From assembly GCA_018806985.1 (NCBI GenBank), contig JADANN010000349.1, positions 358,501 through 422,500 of the forward strand: a stretch of 64,000 bases of DNA, given 5' to 3'. Of the stretch, positions 24,001 through 39,300 are shown piece after piece; the first letter of the stretch is position 1, and every line of letters begins with the position of its first letter. The DNA is from Angiostrongylus vasorum (lineage: Eukaryota; Nematoda; Chromadorea; Rhabditida; Metastrongylidae). The translations under genes were made by a program, and so were the position numbers. The notes beneath the pieces were generated by a model, which was not told the DNA's origin, made no database searches, and was given only the letters and a program-made list of their open reading frames with translations.

Positions 24001-26399
24001 TGGCAAAGTGAGCTATACGAAAGAAGACAGGAGAAGAACAACGAAAATGAAAACTACTCCACCTTGTAGGTAGCCTGAAGAGACCGCTCGAGAATCAGAA
24101 GAAGACAAAATGAACCATACCCTAGGAAGATAGGAGACAATAGCTACGAAAATGAAAACTACTCCACCTTGTAGGGAGCCTGACGAGACCGCTCGAGAAG
24201 CACAGCAAGGCAAAATGAGCTATACGAAAGAAGACAGGAGAACAGCAACGAAGATGAAAACTGCACCATGTTGTAGGGAACCTGACGAGACCGCTCGAGA
24301 AGCAGAGCAAGGCAAAATGAACCATACCTAGGAAGATAGGAGATAATAGGAACGAAGATGAACTACTAAACCACCTTGTAGGGAGCCTGACGAGACCACT
24401 CGAGAAGCAGAGCAAGGCAAAATGAACTATCCCTAGGAAGATAGGAGATAATAGGAATGAAGGTGAAACCTACACCACCTTGTAGGGAGCCTGACGAGAC
24501 CGCTCGAGAAGCAGAGCAAGGCAAAATGAACTATACCTAGGAAGATAGGAGATAATAGGAACGAAAGATGAACAACTACACCACCTTGTAGGGAGCCTGA
24601 CGAGACCGCTCGAGAATCAGAAGAAGACAAAATGAACTATCCCTAGGAAGATAGGAGACAATAGCTACGAAAATGAAAACTACTCCACCTTGTAGGGAGC
24701 CTGACGAGACCGCTCGAGAAGCAGAGGATGGCAAAAGTGATCTATACGAAAGAATACAGGAGAAAAACCACGAAAATGAAAACTACTCCACCTTGTAGGG
24801 TAGCCTGAAGAGACCGCTCGAGAATCAGAAGAAGACAAAATGAACTATCCCTAGGAAGATAGGAGACAATAGCTACGAAAATGAAAACTACTCCACCTTG
24901 TAGGGAGCCTGACGAGACCGCTCGAGAAGCACAGCAAGGCAAAATGAGCTATACGAAAGAAGACAGGAGAACAGCAACGAAGATGAAAACTGCACCATGT
25001 TGTAGGGAACCTGACGAGACCGCTCGAGAAGCAGAAGCAAGGCAAAATGAACTATACCCTAGGAAGATAGGAGATAATAGGAATGAAGATGAAACCTACA
25101 CCACCTTGTAGGGAGCCTGACGAGACCGCTCGAGAAGCAGAGGATGGCAAAAGTGAGCTATACGAAAGAAGACAGGAGAAAAACAACGAAAATGAAAACT
25201 ACTCCACCTTGTAGGTAGCCTGACGAGACCGCTCGAGAATCAGAAGAAGGCAAAATGAGCTATACCAAGGAAGATAGGAGACAATAGCAACGAAAGATGA
25301 AAACCTACACCACCTTGTAGGTAGCCTGACGAGACCGCTCGAGAAGCAGAAGCAAGGCAAAATGAACTATACCTAGGAAGATAGGAGACAATAGCTACGA
25401 AAATGAAAACTACACCACCTTGTAGGGAGCCTGACGAGACCGCTCGAGAAGCAGAGCAAGGCAAAATGAACTATACCCTAGGAAGACAGGAGACAACAGG
25501 AACGAAGATGAAACCTACACCACCTTGTAGGGAGCCTGACGAGACCGCTCGAGAAGCAGAGCAAGGCAAAATGAACCATACCTAGGAAGATAGGAGATAA
25601 TAGGAACGAAGATGAAACTACTAAACCACCTTGTAGGGAGCCTGACGAGACCACTCGAGAAGCAGAGCAAGGCAAAAATGAACTATCCCTAGGAAGATAG
25701 GAGATAATAGGAATGAAGGTGAAACCTACACCACCTTGTAGGGAGCCTGACGAGACCGCTCGAGAAGCAGAGGATGGCAAAGTGAGCTATGTCTAGGAAT
25801 ACTGGAGACAACAGGAACGAAGATGAAATCTACCCCACCTTCTAGGGAGGCTGACCAGACCGCACGAGAATTGGAAGAAAATTAAAATGAGCTATACCAA
25901 GAGAGATTGGAGACAATGGCAACGAAGATGAAACCTACACCACCTTGTAGGGAGCCTGACGAGACCGCCCGAGAACCAGAGGATGGCAAAGTGAGCTATA
26001 CGAAAGAAGACAGGAGAAGAACAACGAAAATGAAAACTACTCCACCTTGTAGGTAGCCTGAAGAGACCGCTCGAGAATCAGAAGAAGACAAAATGAACTA
26101 TCCCTAGGAAGATAGGAGACAATAGCTACGAAAATGAAAACTACTCCACCTTGTAGGGAGCCTGACGAGACCGCTCGAGAAGCAGCAGCAAGGCAAAATG
26201 AACTATACCCTAGGAAGATAGGAGACAATAGCAACGAAGATGAAAACTACACCACCTTGTAGGGAACCTGACGAGACCGCTCGAGAAGCAGAGCAAGGCA
26301 AAAATGAACTATACCCTAGGAAGATAGGAGATAATAGGAACGAAGATGAAACCTACACCACCTTGTAGGGAGCCTGACGAGACCACTCGAGAAGCAGAG

Positions 26400-29300
26400 G
26401 ATGGCAAAAGTGATCTATGCCCTAGGAATACAGGAGATAATAGGAATGAAGATGAAACCTACACCACCTTGTAGGGAGCCTGACGAGACCGCTCGAGAAG
26501 CAGAAGAAGGCAAAATGAGCTATACCCTAAAGAAGATAGGGAGACAATAGCAACGAAAGATGAAAACTACTCCACCTTGTAGGGAAGCCTGACGAGACCG
26601 CTCGAGAAGCAGAGGATGGCAAAAGTGAGCTATACGAAAGAAGACAGGAGAAAAACAACGAAAATGAAAACTACTCCACCTTGTAGGGTAGCCTGACGAG
26701 ACCGCTCGAGAATCAGAAGAAGACAAAATGAGCTATACCCTAGGAAGATAGGAGACAATAGCAACGAAGATGAAACCTACACCACCTTGTAGGGAGCCTG
26801 ACGAGACCGCTCGAGAAGCACAGCAAGGCAAAATGAACTATACCTAGGAAGATAGGAGATAACAGGAACGAAGATGAAACCTACACCACCTTGTAGGGAG
26901 CCTGACGAGACCGCTCGAGAAGCAGAGGATGGCAAAGTGATCTATGTCTAGGAATACTGGAGACAACAGGAACGAAGATGAAACCTACACCACCTTGTAG
27001 GGAGCCTGACGAGACCGCCCGAGAACCAGAGGATGGCAAAGTGAGCTATAGGAAAGAAGACAGGAGAAAAACAACGAAAATGAAAACTACTCCACCTTGT
27101 AGGTAGCCTGAGGAGACCGCTCGAGAATCAGAGGAAGGCAAAATGAGCTATATCTAGGAATACATGAGACAACAGGAACGAAGATGAAATCTACACCACC
27201 TTGGAGGAAACTCGACGAGACCGCTCGAGAAGCACAGCAAGGAAAAATGAGCTATACCTAGGAAGATAGGAGACAATAGCTACGAAGATGAAACCTACAC
27301 CACCTTGTAGGGGAGCCTGACGAGACCGCTCGAGAAGCAGGGCAAGGCAAAATGAACTATCCCTAGGAAGATAGGGAGACAATAGCAACGAAGATGAAAC
27401 CTACACCACCTTGTAGGGAGCCCTGACGAGACCGCTCGAGAAGCAGAGGATGGCAAAGTGAGCTATGTCTAGGAATACTGGAGACAACAGGAACGAAGAT
27501 GAAAATCTACCCCACCTTCTAGGGAGGCTGACCAGACCGCACGAGAACCAGAGGATGGCAAAGTGAGCTATACGAAAGAATACAGGAGAAAACCAACGAA
27601 AATGAAAACTACGCCACCTTGTAGGTAGCCTGAGGAGACCGCTCGAGAATCAGAAGAAGACAAAATGAGCTATATCAAGGAAAGATAGGAGACAATAGCA
27701 ACGAAGATGAAACCTACACTACCTTGTAGGGAGCCTGACGAGACCACTCGAGAAGCAGAGCAAGGCAAAATGAACTATACCTAGGAAGATAGGAGATAAC
27801 AGGAACGAAGATGAAACCTACACCACCTTGTAGTGAGCCTGACGAGACCGCTCGAGAAGCAGAGGATGGCAAAGTGATCTATGTCTAGGAATACTGGAGA
27901 CAACAGGAACGAAGATGAAATCTACCCCACCTTCTAGGGACCCTGACGAGACCGCTCGAGAAGCAGAGGATGGCAAAGTGATCTATGTCTAGGAATACTG
28001 GAGACAACAGGAACGAAGATGAAATCTACCCCACCTTGTAGGGAGCCTGACGAGACCGCCCGAGAACCAGAGGATGGCAAAGTGAGCTATACGAAAGAAT
28101 GACAGGAGAAAACAACGAAAATGAAAACTACGCCACCTTGTAGGGTAGCCTGAGGAGACCGCTCGAGAATCAGAAGAAGACAAAATGAGCTATATCAAGG
28201 AAAGATAGGAGACAATAGCAACGAAGATGAAAACCTACACCACCTTGGAGGAGCCTCGACGAGACCGCTCGAGAAGCACAGCAAGGACAAAAATGAGCTA
28301 TACCAAGGAAGATAGGAGACAATAGCTACGAAGATGAAACCTACACCACCTTGTAGGGAGCCTGACGAGACCGCTCGAGAAGCAGAGGAAAGGCAAAATG
28401 AACTATCCCTAGGAAGATAGGAGACAATAGCTACGAAGATGAAACCTACACCACCTTGTAGGGAGCCTGACGAGACCGCTCGAGAAGCAGAGGATGGCAA
28501 AGTGATCTATGTCTAGGAATACTGGAGACAACAGGAACGAAGATGAAACCTACACCACCTTGTAGGGAGCCTGACGAGACCGCTCGAGAAGCAGAGAGAT
28601 GGCAAAATGAGCTATACCAAGGAAGACAGGAGATAATAGCAACGAAAATGAAAACTACTCCACCTTGTAGGGAGCCTGACGAGACCGCTCGAGAAGCAGA
28701 GGATGGCAAAGTGATCTATGTCTAGGAATACTGGAGACAACAGGAACGAAGATGAAATCTACACCACCTTGTAGGGAGCCTGACGAGACCGCTCGAGAAG
28801 CAGAGGATGGCAAAAGTGAGCTATACCTAGGAATACAGGAGACAACAGGAACGAAGATGAAATCTACACCACCTTGTAGGGAGCCTGACGAGACCGCTCG
28901 AGAATCAGAGGAAGGCAAAATGAGCTATACCTAGGAAGATAGGAGACAATAGCAACGAAGATGAAAACCTACACCACCTTGTAGGGAGCCTGACGAGACC
29001 ACTCGAGAAGCAGAGCAAGGCAAAAATGAACTATCCCTAGGAAGATAGGGAGATAATAGCAACGAAGATGAAACCTACACCACCTTGTAGGGAGCCCTGA
29101 CGAGACCGCTCGAGAAGCAGAGGATGGCAAAGTGAGCTATGTCTAGGAATACTGGAGACAACAGGAACGAAGATGAAATCTACCCCACCTTCTAGGGAGG
29201 CTGACCAGACCGCACGAGAACCAGAGGATGGCAAAGTGAGCTATACGAAAGAATACAGGAGAAAACCACGAAAATGAAAACTACGCCACCTTGTAGGTAG

Positions 29301-32300
29301 CCTGAGGAGACCGCTCGAGAATCAGAAGAAGACAAAATGAGCTATATCAAGGAAAGATAGGAGACAATAGCAACGAAGATGAAACCTACACTACCTTGTA
29401 GGGAGCCTGACGAGACCACTCGAGAAGCAGAGCAAGGCAAAATGAACTATACCTAGGAAGATAGGAGATAACAGGAACGAAGATGAAACCTACACCACCT
29501 TGTAGTGAGCCTGACGAGACCGCTCGAGAAGCAGAGGATGGCAAAGTGATCTATGTCTAGGAATACTGGAGACAACAGGAACGAAGATGAAATCTACCCC
29601 ACCTTCTAGGGACCCTGACGAGACCGCTCGAGAAGCAGAGGATGGCAAAGTGAGCTATGTCTAGGAATACTGGAGACAACAGGAACGAAGATGAAAACCT
29701 ACACCCACCTTGTAGGGAGCCTGACGAGACCGCTCGAGAACCAGAGGATGGCAAAGTGAGCTATACGAAAGAATACAGGAGAAACACAACGAAAATGAAA
29801 ACTACGCCACCTTGTAGGTAGCCTGAGGAGACCGCTCGAGAATCAGAAGAAGACAAAATGAGCTATATCAAGGAAAGATAGGAGACAATAGCAACGAAGA
29901 TGAAACCTACACCACCTTGTAGGGAAACTCGACGAGACCGCTCGAGAAGCACAGCAAGGCAAAAATGAGCTATACCTAGGAAGATAGGAGACAATAGCAA
30001 CGAAGATGAAACCTACACCACCTTGTAGGGGAGCCTGACGAGACCGCTCGAGAAGCAGAGCAAGGCAAAATGAACTATCCCTAGGAAGATAGGAGACAAT
30101 AGCTACGAAGATGAAACCTACACCACCTTGTAGGGAGCCCTGACGAGACCGCTCGAGAAGCAGAGGATGGCAAAGTGATCTATGTCTAGGAATACTGGAG
30201 ACAACAGGAACGAAGATGAAACCTACACCACCTTGTAGGGAGCCTGACGAGACCGCTCGAGAAGCAGAGGAAGGCAAAATGAGCTATACGAAAGAAGACA
30301 GGAGAAGAAAGCAACGAAAGATGAAAACCTACTCCACCTTGTAGGGGTAGCCTGACGAGACCGCTCGAGAAGCAGAGGATGGCAAAGTGATCTATGTCTA
30401 GGAATACTGGAGACAACAGGAACGAAGATGAAACCTACACCACCTTGTAGGGAGCCCTGACGAGACCGCTCGAGAAGCAGAGGATGGCAAAGTGAGCTAT
30501 AGGAAAGAAGACAGGAGAAAAACAACGAAAATGAAAACTACTCCACCTTGTAGGTAGCCTGAGGAGACCGCTCGAGAAGCAGAGGATGGCAAAGTGATCT
30601 ATGTCTAGGAATACTGGAGACAACAGGAACGAAGATGAAAACCTACACCACCTTGGAGGAAACTCGACGAGACCGCTCGAGAAGCACAGCAAGGAAAAAA
30701 ATGAGCTATACCTAGGAAGATAGGAGACAATAGCTACGAAGATGAAACCTACACCACCTTGTAGGGAGCCTGACGAGACCGCTCGAGAAGCAGGGCAAGG
30801 CAAAATGAACTATCCCTAGGAAGATAGGAGACAATAGCTACGAAGATGAAACCTACACCACCTTGTAGGGAGCCTGACGAGACCGCTCGAGAAGCAGAGG
30901 ATGGCAAAGTGAGCTATGTCTAGGAATACTGGAGACAACAGGAACGAAGATGAAATCTACCCCACCTTCTAGGGAGGCTGACCAGACCGCACGAGAATTG
31001 GAAGAAATTAAAATGAGCTATACCAAGAGAGATTGGAGACAATGGCAACGAAGATGAAACCTACACCACCTTGTAGGGAGCCTGACGAGACCGCTCGAGA
31101 AGCAGAGGATGGCAAAGTGAGCTATGTCTAGGAATACTGGAGACAACAGGAACGAAGATGAAAACCTACACCACCTTGTAGGGAGCCTGACGAGACCGCT
31201 CGAGAAGCAGAGGATGGCAAAGTGAGCTATACGAAAGAAGACAGGAGAAAGAACAACGAAAATGAAAACTACTCCACCTTGTAGGTAGCCCTGAAGAGAC
31301 CGCTCGAGAATCAGAAGAAGACAAAATGAGCTATATCAAGGAAAGATAGGAGACAATAGCAACGAAGATGAAACCTACACCACCTTGTAGGGAGCCTGAC
31401 GAGACCGCTCGAGAAGCAGAGGATGGCAAAGTGATCTATGTCTAGGAATACTGGAGACAACAGGAACGAAGATGAAACCTACACCACCTTTGTAGGGAGC
31501 CTGACGAGACCGCTCGAGAAGCAGAGGATGGCAAAGTGAGCTATGTCTAGGAATACTGGAGACAACAGGAACGAAGATGAAATCTACCCCACCTTCTACG
31601 GAGGCTGACCAGACCGCACGAGAACCAGAGGATGGCAAAGTGAGCTATACGAAAGAAGACAGGAGAACAGCAACGAAGATGAAAACTGCACCATGTTGTA
31701 GGGAACCTGACGAGACCGCTCGAGAAGCAGAGGATGGCAAAGTGAGCTATACGAAAGAAGACAGGTGAAAAACAACGAAAATGAAAACTACTCCACCTTG
31801 TAGGTAGCCTGAAGAGACCGGAGACCGCTCGAGAATCAGAAGAAGACAAAATGAGCTATATCAAGGAAAGATAGGAGACAATAGCAACGAAGATGAAACC
31901 TACACTACCTTGTAGGGAGCCTGACGAGACCGCTCGAGAAGCACAGCAAGGCAAAATGAACTATACCTAGGAAGATAGGAGATAACAGGAACGAAGATGA
32001 AACCTACACCACCTTGTAGTGAGCCTGACGAGACCGCTCGAGAAGCAGAGGATGGCAAAGTGATCTATGTCTAGGAATACTGGAGACAACAGGAACGAAG
32101 ATGAAATCTACACCACCTTGGAGGAGACTCGACGAAACCGCTCGAGAAGCACAGCAAGGCAAAAATGAGCTATACGAAAGAAGACAGGAGAAGAACAACG
32201 AAAATGAAAACTACTCCACCTTGTAGGGTAGCCTGACGAGACCGCTCGAGAAGCAGAGGATGGCAAAGTGAGCTATGTCTAGGAATACTGGAGACAACAG

Positions 32301-33300
32301 GAACGAAGATGAAAACCTACACCACCTTGTAGGGAAACCTGACGAGACCGCTCGAGAAGCAGAGGAAAGGCAAAATGAGCTATACGAAAGGAAGACAGGA
32401 GAACAGCAACGAAGATGAAAACTACACCACCTTGTAGGGAGCCTGACGAGACCGCTCGAGAAGCAGAGGATGGCAAAGTGAGCTATATCTAGAGAAGACT
32501 GGAGACAACAGCAACGAAAGATGAAAACCTACACCACCTTGTAGGGAGCCTGACGAGACCGCTCGAGAATCAGAAGAAGACAAAATGAGCTATACCAAGG
32601 AAGATTGGAGACAATAGCAACGAAGATGAAACCTACACCACCTTGTAGGGAGCCTGACGAGACCGCTCGAGAAGCAGAGGATGGCAAAGTGAACTATACC
32701 TAGGAAGATAGGAGACAACAGCAACGAAGATGAAAACCTACACCACCTTGTAGGGAGCCTGACGAGACCGCTCGAGAAGCAGAGGAAGGCAAAATGAGCT
32801 ATATCTAGGAAGACAGGAGACAACAGGAACGAAGATGAAATCTACCCCACCTTGTAGGGAGCCTGACGAGACCGCTCGAGAATGGAAGAAAGACAAAATG
32901 AGCTATACCAAGGAAGATAGGAGACAATAGCAACGAAGATGAAACCTACACCACCTTGTAGGGAGCCTGACGAGACCGCTCGGAGAAGCAGAGGATGGCA
33001 AAGTGATCTATGTCTAGGAATACTGGAGACAACAGGAACGAAGATGAAACCTACACCACCTTGTAGGGAGCCCTGACGAGACCGCTCGAGAAGCAGAGGA
33101 TGGCAAAGTGAGCTATACCAAGGAAGACTGGAGACAACAGGAACGAAGATGAAAACTACACCACCTTGTAGGGAGCCTGACGAGACCGCTCGAGAAGCAG
33201 AGGATGGCAAAATGAGCTATACCCTAAAGAAGACAGGAGACAATAGCAACGAAAGATGAAAACTACTCCACCTTGTAGGTAGCCTGAAGAGACCGCTCGA
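26400..33300 (+). repeat. Central array block with its own monomer mix and a 1.67-kb duplication
   Basis: This block is enriched for variants rare elsewhere: TATATCAAGGAAAGATAGG, GTAGCCTGAGGAGACC and TTGGAGGAAACTCGACGAG. The segment beginning near 27660 is repeated near 29335. Both share the private ACACTACCTTG and GTAGTGAGCCTG changes, offset about 1672 bp or 16 monomers. A partial third copy starts near 31850. Confidence 0.7.
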
Positions 33301-36300
33301 GAATCAGAAGAAGACAAAATGAGCTATACCAAGGAAGATAGGAGACAATAGCAACGAAGATGAAAACTACACCACCTTGTAGGGAACCTGACGAGACCGC
33401 TCGAGAAGCAGAGCAAGGCAAAATGAACTATACCTAGGAAGATAGGAGATAATAGGAACGAAGATGAAACTACTAAACCACCTTGTAGGGAGCCTGACGA
33501 GACCGCTCGAGAAGCAGAGCAAGGCAAAATGAACTATCCCTAGGAAGATAGGAGACAATAGGAATGAAGGTGAAACCTACACCACCTTGTAGGGAGCCTG
33601 ACGAGACCGCTCGAGAAGCAGAGGATGGCAAAGTGATCTATATCTAGAGAATACAGGAGACAACAGGAACGAAGATGAAAACTACACCACCTTGTAGGGA
33701 GCCTGACGAGACCGCTCGAGAAGCAGAAGCAAGGCAAAATGAACTATCCCTAGGAAGATAGGAGACAATAGCTACGAAAATGAAAACTACTCCACCTTGT
33801 AGGGAGCCTGACGAGACCGCTCGAGAAGCAGAGGATGGCAAAGTGAGCTATGTCTAGGAATACTGGAGACAACAGGAACGAAGATGAAATCTACCCCACC
33901 TTCTAGGGAGGCTGACCAGACCGCACGAGAAATGGAAGAAAAGTAAAATGAGCTATACCAAGAAGATAGGAGACAATGGCAACGAAGATGAAACCTACAC
34001 CACCTTGTAGGGAGCCTGACGAGACCGCTCGAGAACCAGAGGATGGCAAAGTGAGCTATACGAAAGAAGACAGGAGAAGAACAACGAAAATGAAAACTAC
34101 TCCACCTTGTAGGTAGCCTGAAGAGACCGCTCGAGAATCAGAAGAAGACAAAATGAACTATACCCTAGGAAGATAGGAGACAATAGCAACGAAAGATGAA
34201 AACTACTCCACCTTGTAGGGAGCCTGACGAGACCGCTCGAGAAGCAGAGCAAGGCAAAATGAACTATACCTAGGAAGATAGGAGACAATAGGAACGAAGA
34301 TGAAATACTACACCACCTTGTAGGGAGCCTGACGAGACCGCTCGAGAAGCAGAGCAAGGCAAAATGAACTATCCCTAGGAAGATAGGAGATAATAGGAAT
34401 GAAGATGAAACCTACACCACCTTGTAGGGAGCCTGACGAGACCGCTCGAGAAGCAGAGGATGGCAAAGTGATCTATACCCTAGGAATACTAGGAGACAAC
34501 AGGAACGAAAGATGAAAACTACACCCACCTTGTAGGGAGCCTGACGAGACCGCTCGAGAATCAGAAGAAAGACAAAATGAACTATCCCTAGGAAGATAGG
34601 AGACAATAGCAACGAAAATGAAAACTACTCCACCTTGTAGGGAGCCTGACGAGACCGCTCGAGAAGCAGAGGATGGCAAAGTGAGCTATGTCTAGGAATA
34701 CTGGAGACAACAGGAACGAAGATGAAATCTACCCCACCTTCTAGGGAGGCTGACCAGACCGCACGAGAATTGGAAGAAAATAAAATGAGCTATACCAAGA
34801 GAGATTGGAGACAATGGCAACGAAGATGAAACCTACACCACCTTGTAGGGAGCCTGACGAGACCGCCCGAGAACCAGAGGATGGCAAAGTGAGCTATACG
34901 AAAGAAGACAGGAGAAAGAACAACGAAAATGAAAACTACTCCACCTTGTAGGTAGCCTGAAGAGACCGCTCGAGAATCAGAAGAAGACAAAATGAACTAT
35001 CCCTAGGAAGATAGGAGACAATAGCTACGAAAATGAAAACTACTCCACCTTGTAGGGAGCCTGACGAGACCGCTCGAGAAGCAGAGGATGGCAAAGTGAT
35101 CTATGTCTAGGAATACTAGGAGACAACAGGAACGAAGATGAAATCTACCCCACCTTCTAGGGAGGCTGACCAGACCGCACGAGAATTGGAAGAAAATAAA
35201 ATGAGCTATACCAAGAGAGATTGGAGACAATGGCAACGAAGATGAAACCTACACCACCTTGTAGGGAGCCTGACGAGACCGCTCGAGAAGCAGAGGATGG
35301 CAAAGTGAGCTATACCCTAGAGAAGACAGGAGACAATAGCAACGAAGATGAAAACTACTCCACCTTGTAGGGAGCCTGACGAGACCGCTCGAGAAGCAGA
35401 GGATGGCAAAAGTGAGCTATACGAAAGAAGACAGGAGAAGAACAACGAAAATGAAAACTACACCACCTTGTAGGGTAGCCTGACGAGACCGCTCGAGAAT
35501 CAGAAGAAGACAAAATGAACCATACCTAGGAAGATAGGGAGACAATAGCTACGAAAATGAAAACTACTCCACCTTGTAGGGAGCCTGACGAGACCGCTCG
35601 AGAAGCACAGCAAGGCAAAATGAGCTATACGAAAGAAGACAGGAGAACAGCAACGAAGATGAAAACTGCACCATGTTGTAGGGAACCTGACGAGACCGCT
35701 CGAGAAGCAGAGCAAGGCAAAAATGAACCATACCTAGGAAGATAGGAGATAATAGGAACGAAGATGAACTACTAAACCACCTTGTAGGGAGCCTGACGAG
35801 ACCACTCGAGAAGCAGAGCAAGGCAAAATGAACTATCCCTAGGAAGATAGGAGATAATAGGAATGAAGGTGAAACCTACACCACCTTGTAGGGAGCCTGA
35901 CGAGACCGCTCGAGAAGCAGAGGATGGCAAAGTGAGCTATACGAAAGAAGACAGGAGAAAAACCACGAAAATGAAAACTACTCCACCTTGTAGGTAGCCT
36001 GAAGAGACCGCTCGAGAATCAGAAGAAGACAAAATGAACTATCCCTAGGAAGATAGGAGACAATAGCTACGAAAATGAAAACTACTCCACCTTGTAGGGA
36101 ACCTGACGAGACCGCTCGAGAAGCAGAGCAAGGCAAAAATGAACTATACCTAGGAAGATAGGAGATAACAGGAACGAAGATGAAACCTACACCACCTTGT
36201 AGGGAGCCTGACGAGACCGCTCGAGAAGCAGAGGATGGCAAAAGTGAACTATACCCCTAGGAAGACTAGGAGACAACAGGAACGAAGATGAAAACCTACT

Positions 36301-39300
36301 CCCACCTTGTAGGGAGCCTGACGAGACCGCTCGAGAAGCAGAGGAAGGCAAAATGAACTATACCCTAGGAAGATAGGAGACAATAGGAACGAAGATGAAA
36401 CCTACACCACCTTGTAGGGAGCCTGACGAGACCGCTCGAGAAGCAGAGGATGGCAAAAGTGAGCTATACGAAAGAAGACAGGAGATAATAGCAACGAAAA
36501 TGAAAACTACTCCACCTTGTAGGGAGCCTGACGAGACCGCTCGAGAAGCAGAGGAAGGCAAAATGAGCTATACGAAAGAATACAGGAGACAACAGCAACG
36601 AAAATGAAAACTACTCCACCTTGTAGGGTAGCCTGACGAGACCGCTCGAGAATCAGCAGCAAGGCAAAATGAGCTATACCAAGGAAGATAGGAGACAATA
36701 GCTACGAAAGATGAAAACCTACACCACCTTGTAGGGAGCCTGACGAGACCGCTCGAGAAGCAGAGCAAGGCAAAATGAACCATACCTAGGAAGATAGGAG
36801 ATAATAGGAACGAAGATGAAACTACTAAACCACCTTGTAGGGAGCCTGACGAGACCACTCGAGAAGCAGAGCAAGGCAAAATGAACTATCCCTAGGAAGA
36901 TAGGAGATAATAGGAATGAAGGTGAAACCTACACCACCTTGTAGGGAGCCTGACGAGACCGCTCGAGAAGCAGAGGATGGCAAAGTGATCTATACGAAAG
37001 AATACAGGAGAAAACCACGAAAATGAAAACTGCACCATGTTGTAGGGAACCTGACGAGACCGCTCGAGAATCAGAAGAAGACAAAATGAACTATCCCTAG
37101 GAAGATAGGAGACAATAGCTACGAAAATGAAAACTACTCCACCTTGTAGGGAGCCTGACGAGACCGCTCGAGAAGCAGAGGATGGCAAAGTGAGCTATGT
37201 CTAGGAATACTGGAGACAACAGGAACGAAGATGAAATCTACCCCACCTTCTACGGGAGGCTGACCAGACCGCACGAGAATTGGAAGAAATTAAAATGAGC
37301 TATACCAAGAGAGATTGGAGACAATGGGAACGAAGATGAAACCTACACCACCTTGTAGGGAGCCTGACGAGACCGCTCGAGAAGCAGAGGATGGCAAAGT
37401 GAGCTATACGAAAGAAGACAGGTGAAAAACAACGAAAATGAAAACTACTCCACCTTGTAGGTAGGCTGAAGAGACCGCTCGAGAATTGGAAGAAAACAAA
37501 ATGAGCTATATCTAGGAAAGATAGGAGACAATAGCAACGAAGATGAAACCTACACCACCTTGTAGGGAGCCTGACGAGACCGCTCGAGAAGCAGAGCAAG
37601 GCAAAATGAACTATACCTAGGAAGATAGGAGACAACAGGAACGAAGATGAAATACTACACCACCTTGTAGGGAGCCTGACGAGACCACTCGAGAAGCAGA
37701 GCAAGGCAAAATGAACTATCCCTAGGAAGATAGGAGATAATAGGAATGAAGATGAAACCTACACCACCTTGTAGGGAGCCTGACGAGACCGCTCGAGAAG
37801 CAGAGGATGGCAAAAGTGAGCTATACGAAAGAAGACAGGAGAACAGCAACGAAGATGAAAACTGCACCATGTTGTAGGGAACCTGACGAGACCGCTCGAG
37901 AAGCAGAGCAAGGCAAAATGAACCATACCCTAGGAAGATAGGAGACAATAGCTACGAAAATGAAAACTACTCCACCTTGTAGGGAGCCTGACGAGACCGC
38001 TCGAGAAGCACAGCAAGGCAAAATGAGCTATACGAAAGAAGACAGGAGAACAACAACGAAGATGAAAACTGCACCATGTTGTAGGGAACCTAACGAGACC
38101 GCTCGAGAAGCAGAGCAAGGCAAAAATGAACCACACCTAGGAAGATAGGAGATAATAGGAACGAAGATGAACTACTAAACCACCTTGTAGGGAGCCTGAC
38201 GAGACCACTCGAGAAGCAGAGCAAGGCAAAATGAACTATCCCTAGGAAGATAGGAGATAATAGCTACGAAAATGAAAACTACTCCACCTTGTAGGGAGCC
38301 TGACGAGACCGCTCGAGAAGCACAGCAAGGCAAAATGAGCTATACGAAAGAAGACAGGAGAACAACAACGAAGATGAAAACTACCATCTTGTAGGGAACC
38401 TGACGAGACCGCTCGAGAAGCAGAGCAAGGCAAAATGAACCATACCTAGGAAGATAGGAGATAGTAGGAATGAATGTGAAACCTACACCACCTTGTAGGG
38501 AGCCTGACGAGACCGCTCGAGAAGCACAGCAAGGCAAAAATGAACTATACCTAGGAAGATAGGAGATAACAGGAACGAAGATGAAAACCTACACCACCTT
38601 GTAGGGAGCCTGACGAGACCGCTCGAGAAGCAGAGGATGGCAAAGTGAGCTATGTCTAGGAATACTGGAGACAACAGGAACGAAGATGAAAACCTACACC
38701 ACCTTGTAGGGAGCCTGACGAGACCGCTCGAGAAGCAGAGCAAGGCAAAATGAACTATACCTAGGAAGATAGGAGACAATAGGAACGAAGATGAAACACT
38801 ACACCACCTTGTAGGGAGCCTGACGAGACCGCTCGAGAAGCAGAGCAAGGCAAAATGAACTATACCCTAGGAAGATAGGAGATAATAGCAACGAAAGATG
38901 AAAACTACTCCACCTTGTAGGGAGCCTGACGAGACCGCTCGAGAAGCACAGCAAGGCAAAAGTGAGCTATACGAAAGAATACAGGAGAAAAAAGCCACGA
39001 AAATGAAAACTACGCCACCTTGTAGGGAGCCCTGACGAGACCGCTCGAGAAGCACAGCAAGGCAAAATGAGCTATACCTAGAAAGAATACAGGAGACAAA
39101 CAGCACGAAGATGAAACCTACACCACCTTGTAGGGAGCCTGACGAGACCGCTCGAGAAGCAGAGCAAGGCAAAATGAACCATACCCAGGAAGATAGGAGA
39201 TAATAGGAACGAAGATGAAACTACTAAACCACCTTGTAGGGAGCCTGACGAGACCACTCGAGAAGCAGAGCAAGGCAAAAATGAACTATCCCTAGGAAGA

